This document shows positions 61,950-64,000 of a DNA stretch of 64,000 nt, one piece after another. Both the position numbers and the translations under genes were made by a program. The DNA is from Micropterix aruncella (taxonomy: Eukaryota > Arthropoda > Insecta > Lepidoptera > Micropterigidae): assembly GCA_944548615.1 (NCBI GenBank), contig OX155965.1, positions 24,294,946 to 24,358,945 on the forward strand. The letters run 5' to 3'. The notes under the pieces were generated by a model. It was not told the DNA's origin, ran no database searches, and saw only the letters and a list, made by a program, of their open reading frames with translations. The stretch's first letter is position 1; each line of letters starts with the position of its first letter.

Positions 61950-63340
61950 GGTATAAGAATATTAGCATATTGATGACTAAATTATTATAATTTACAAAAG
62001 CGTGACTGCACAGCAATTCCAAACACCTCAAGAGGCTATCGAACAAGATGGGGCTTTAATAGGTAAAACGAGGTTATAGCTACAGAAGATTTAGAAGAGG
62101 TTACAGCTAGAATAATGTGAGAAACTTATTATATTGTTATGTGTTTAAGAGAGATATTGGCTACTGATTATATTTAAACATATTATAACCCCTTCAAAGC
62201 AGAGGTTTCAAAAAGGCATCTGTTTCAGATGAATATCAGCATCCATAAATATTTCCCCCGTTTTTAAAAAAAATATTTGTTTAAAATATAAGTAATAGGA
62301 AATATTTTTCAGAGAAACGGTTTTCTTATTCTAGCTAGGCCAAAATAATTAAGAATATTAGTGTATTCGTTTAATAAAACAAAGTAAGTACAAGTATTTA
62401 GCGTAAACCAAGATAATTAATATATATAGGTTAGGCTAAGAAGTAAGTACTTTAATCCAGTGTAAATCATTTATTTAATGTCATCATTTATTAGTGTAAA
62501 TCAAGGTAGTTAAAATAGAAAAAGAAAAAATAAAATAGAAAAACATAGGTTACTTTACTTAAGGCTAGGTTTTTTTAGGAAGTAAGTACACCTAGTGATC
62601 TAGCGTAAATCAAGCCAGATAATATAATTAAAATATGAACACAATATAAGTTACCCACTGCAAAAGTACTATCCTTAGTGGGGAACTATGGGAATGTATG
62701 CATTATAGAACCCTTTCTCAAAAAAAAAAAAGAAAAACCAATACTAGATTCGATGGGAATTAATGCATTACAGTAATTTATATAAAAAAACACTACTAGA
62801 TTGTATCATTGTAATTCTAGATGTGATAGAAAAAAGCCTCGGACATGCAATATTTCAAAACAAAAAAAAACAAACGATTTTGTTTCTTAGCTTTAAAGAT
62901 TATTTAAAAAAACTAACTTAACCTATGACTATAGTCGATAGGCTACGTATTTTTTTAAACAGTACATAAACTTCGCCGGTGTTGTTTTAAAGAAAAATTA
63001 ATTGACCTAACCGAAAAGTAGGTGTTTAACGCTTCTTAAAAAGCACATACCTCTCTTATTTATTGATGAAGAATAAAGGTTATTGCAGTTTCAGGATCAG
63101 CATGTTGAATATAGTCGGGTGAAGTTAAAAAATCAACAATGTAATGTATATTAATACTAAAATATTAATGATAGTAAATAAAACATATCAGAGACACGTT
63201 CTCATTATTCTAGCTAGGCCAAAGCAAGAAAAGATTTAGTTTTTGACTTACCCGTTGAATTTCCAAGATCCGAAACTAATATCAATTGACACAATCCACT
63301 TTTACCTAAGCAATTAACGTAATTGATTTTAAAGTTTTAA
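61950..63340. other. AT-rich, no classified element; degenerate internal repeats
   Basis: 62380-62640 holds four degenerate copies of AAGTAAGTAC...AGCGTAAATCAAG-like units. TTATTCTAGCTAGGCCAAA occurs at about 62326 and 63205. If 63350-63490 is a real first exon, this would be its first intron. Confidence 0.35.
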
Positions 63341-63357
63341 CAGCAACACTCACATAA

Positions 63358-63556
63358 TTTCGAAAAGCCTAAAAACCGAATCACCGGTAATTTTCTCATG
63401 CATAAATTTCACGAAATCCGTGCAAAAATAAAATATAATCGTCAAACACATCAACTTTATGGCGTAGGATAGAGTCGGGTTCATTATATTTAATATCTCA
63501 CATTGCGTTTTTGATTCGCAAAATAATATTTTTTTGACGATAAAATAATTGAGCAC
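63358..63556 (-). CDS. Possible host first coding exon with N-terminal membrane segment
   Basis: The frame runs from 63556 to a stop near 63350, but the more natural start is the later Met at about 63484 (MNPTLSYAIKLMCLTIIFYF). It gives a short polar start, a hydrophobic stretch IKLMCLTIIFYFCTDFV and then a charged tail. GTGAGT follows the FRLFEI codons at about 63354, a fair 5' splice site. Immediately upstream (63560-63720) is a CpG-rich segment that could be a promoter. This would suit a signal-anchor protein such as a Golgi enzyme, but no family is recognisable from about 43 residues. Chance is a real alternative. Confidence 0.3.
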
Positions 63557-63559
63557 GTA

Positions 63560-63720
63560 ACCTTAAATATTTTGGTTTCGCGGTCTCATCCGTAGCTGCT
63601 ATGCGCACGCGCGCGCGCATGACATTTGCCTACTGAAGACTGGTTCCGCGCGCCTGCTTTTTGGATGAATGGCGCAATGTCAGCGTTGCCAACAAGTTCG
63701 ATAATTGACGCGACATAATT
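63560..63720 (-). promoter_or_regulatory. CpG-rich segment, possible promoter
   Basis: Contains (CG)n-like ATGCGCACGCGCGCGCGCAT, TTCCGCGCGCCTG and several CpGs in an otherwise AT-rich area, just upstream of the possible exon at 63358. No TATA or initiator can be assigned with confidence. Confidence 0.25.
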
Positions 63721-64000
63721 TTAATTATTGTAAAGGATCATATAGGCCACAGTGGATCACTTTTTTTCACGAGGCGTAATGTATAAAATAAAGGCTGATT
63801 TAATGTTTGACTGTAAGTTATGGCTTTAGTGGTAAGTCCGCCATTTGTGCATAAATAAGGTTTTCATGAAAAAGAGTCTACACGATGTATTGTTGTATTT
63901 TTTTAAGCACAATATATTCAATCTATTACACAGAATGAACCAAAAGTCCGGTAATATTTGAATCGGTCGCTGCTTTGAATTGCGGGGGCGGGGCAGAGTG

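Overview
This is a gene-poor, AT-rich eukaryotic window made almost entirely of transposable elements of different ages, most of them broken. The host is most likely an arthropod and probably a lepidopteran. The main reason is several non-autonomous Helitrons whose ends (A|TC...TACTAATATTATAAA at 5', a GC-rich stem-loop then CTAG|T at 3') look like those common in moths and butterflies. Jockey-type LINE tails, a tRNA-like SINE fragment, hAT, mariner and MITE remnants agree with this. The taxon is inference. I see no complete host gene. The best host candidates are a possible first coding exon on the minus strand near 63.35-63.49 kb and an unidentified reading frame at 48.97-49.25 kb.

Layout. 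0-8 kb: decayed jockey-type reverse transcriptase, a Helitron (1237-2105), a Tc1-like MITE (2964-3475), copies of a recurrent repeat called family A here, and a 5'-truncated GC-rich retroposon called family B (5812-6168). 8-24 kb: LINE 3' ends, family A copies, foldback MITEs, a second copy of the same Helitron (19468-20195), and AT-rich sequence. 24-34 kb: LINE C-terminal remnants, a near-complete family B copy (26151-26818), a Helitron carrying a LINE fragment (30345-31939), and a duplicated locus whose second copy preserves the empty site of a LINE insertion.

34.5-40.2 kb is the most unusual region. Four very long (TA)n tracts separate two structures. The first is an array of 557-bp units, one block inverted and the other tandem. 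Each unit carries a 46-codon open frame that ends exactly at GT|AAGT in all four copies. The second is a Penelope-like element whose reverse-transcriptase tail and GIY-YIG nuclease sit in the loop of a foldback with arms of about 510 bp. The left arm is an inverted copy of the element's own 3' end.

40.6-50.6 kb: family A copies with 119-bp minisatellites, family B inserted in a jockey-type LINE, foldback MITEs, and a mariner fragment. 50.67-52.87 kb holds the youngest-looking insertion, a 5'-truncated RNase H-bearing LINE with an open 706-codon frame and an 11-bp target duplication. 53-64 kb: more family B, a small MITE, an internally deleted hAT element with 8-bp target duplications, a reversed Helitron containing seven 244-bp repeats of its own 5' end, a 5S rRNA-like sequence abutting a LINE ORF2 tail, and a LINE copy matching one at 8.8 kb.

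The pieces do not form a pathway. What they share is nesting: family B inside a LINE, LINEs inside a Helitron and inside another repeat, and the LOA-like LINE beside an older LINE remnant. This density would fit heterochromatin or a degenerating sex chromosome, but the window alone cannot show that.
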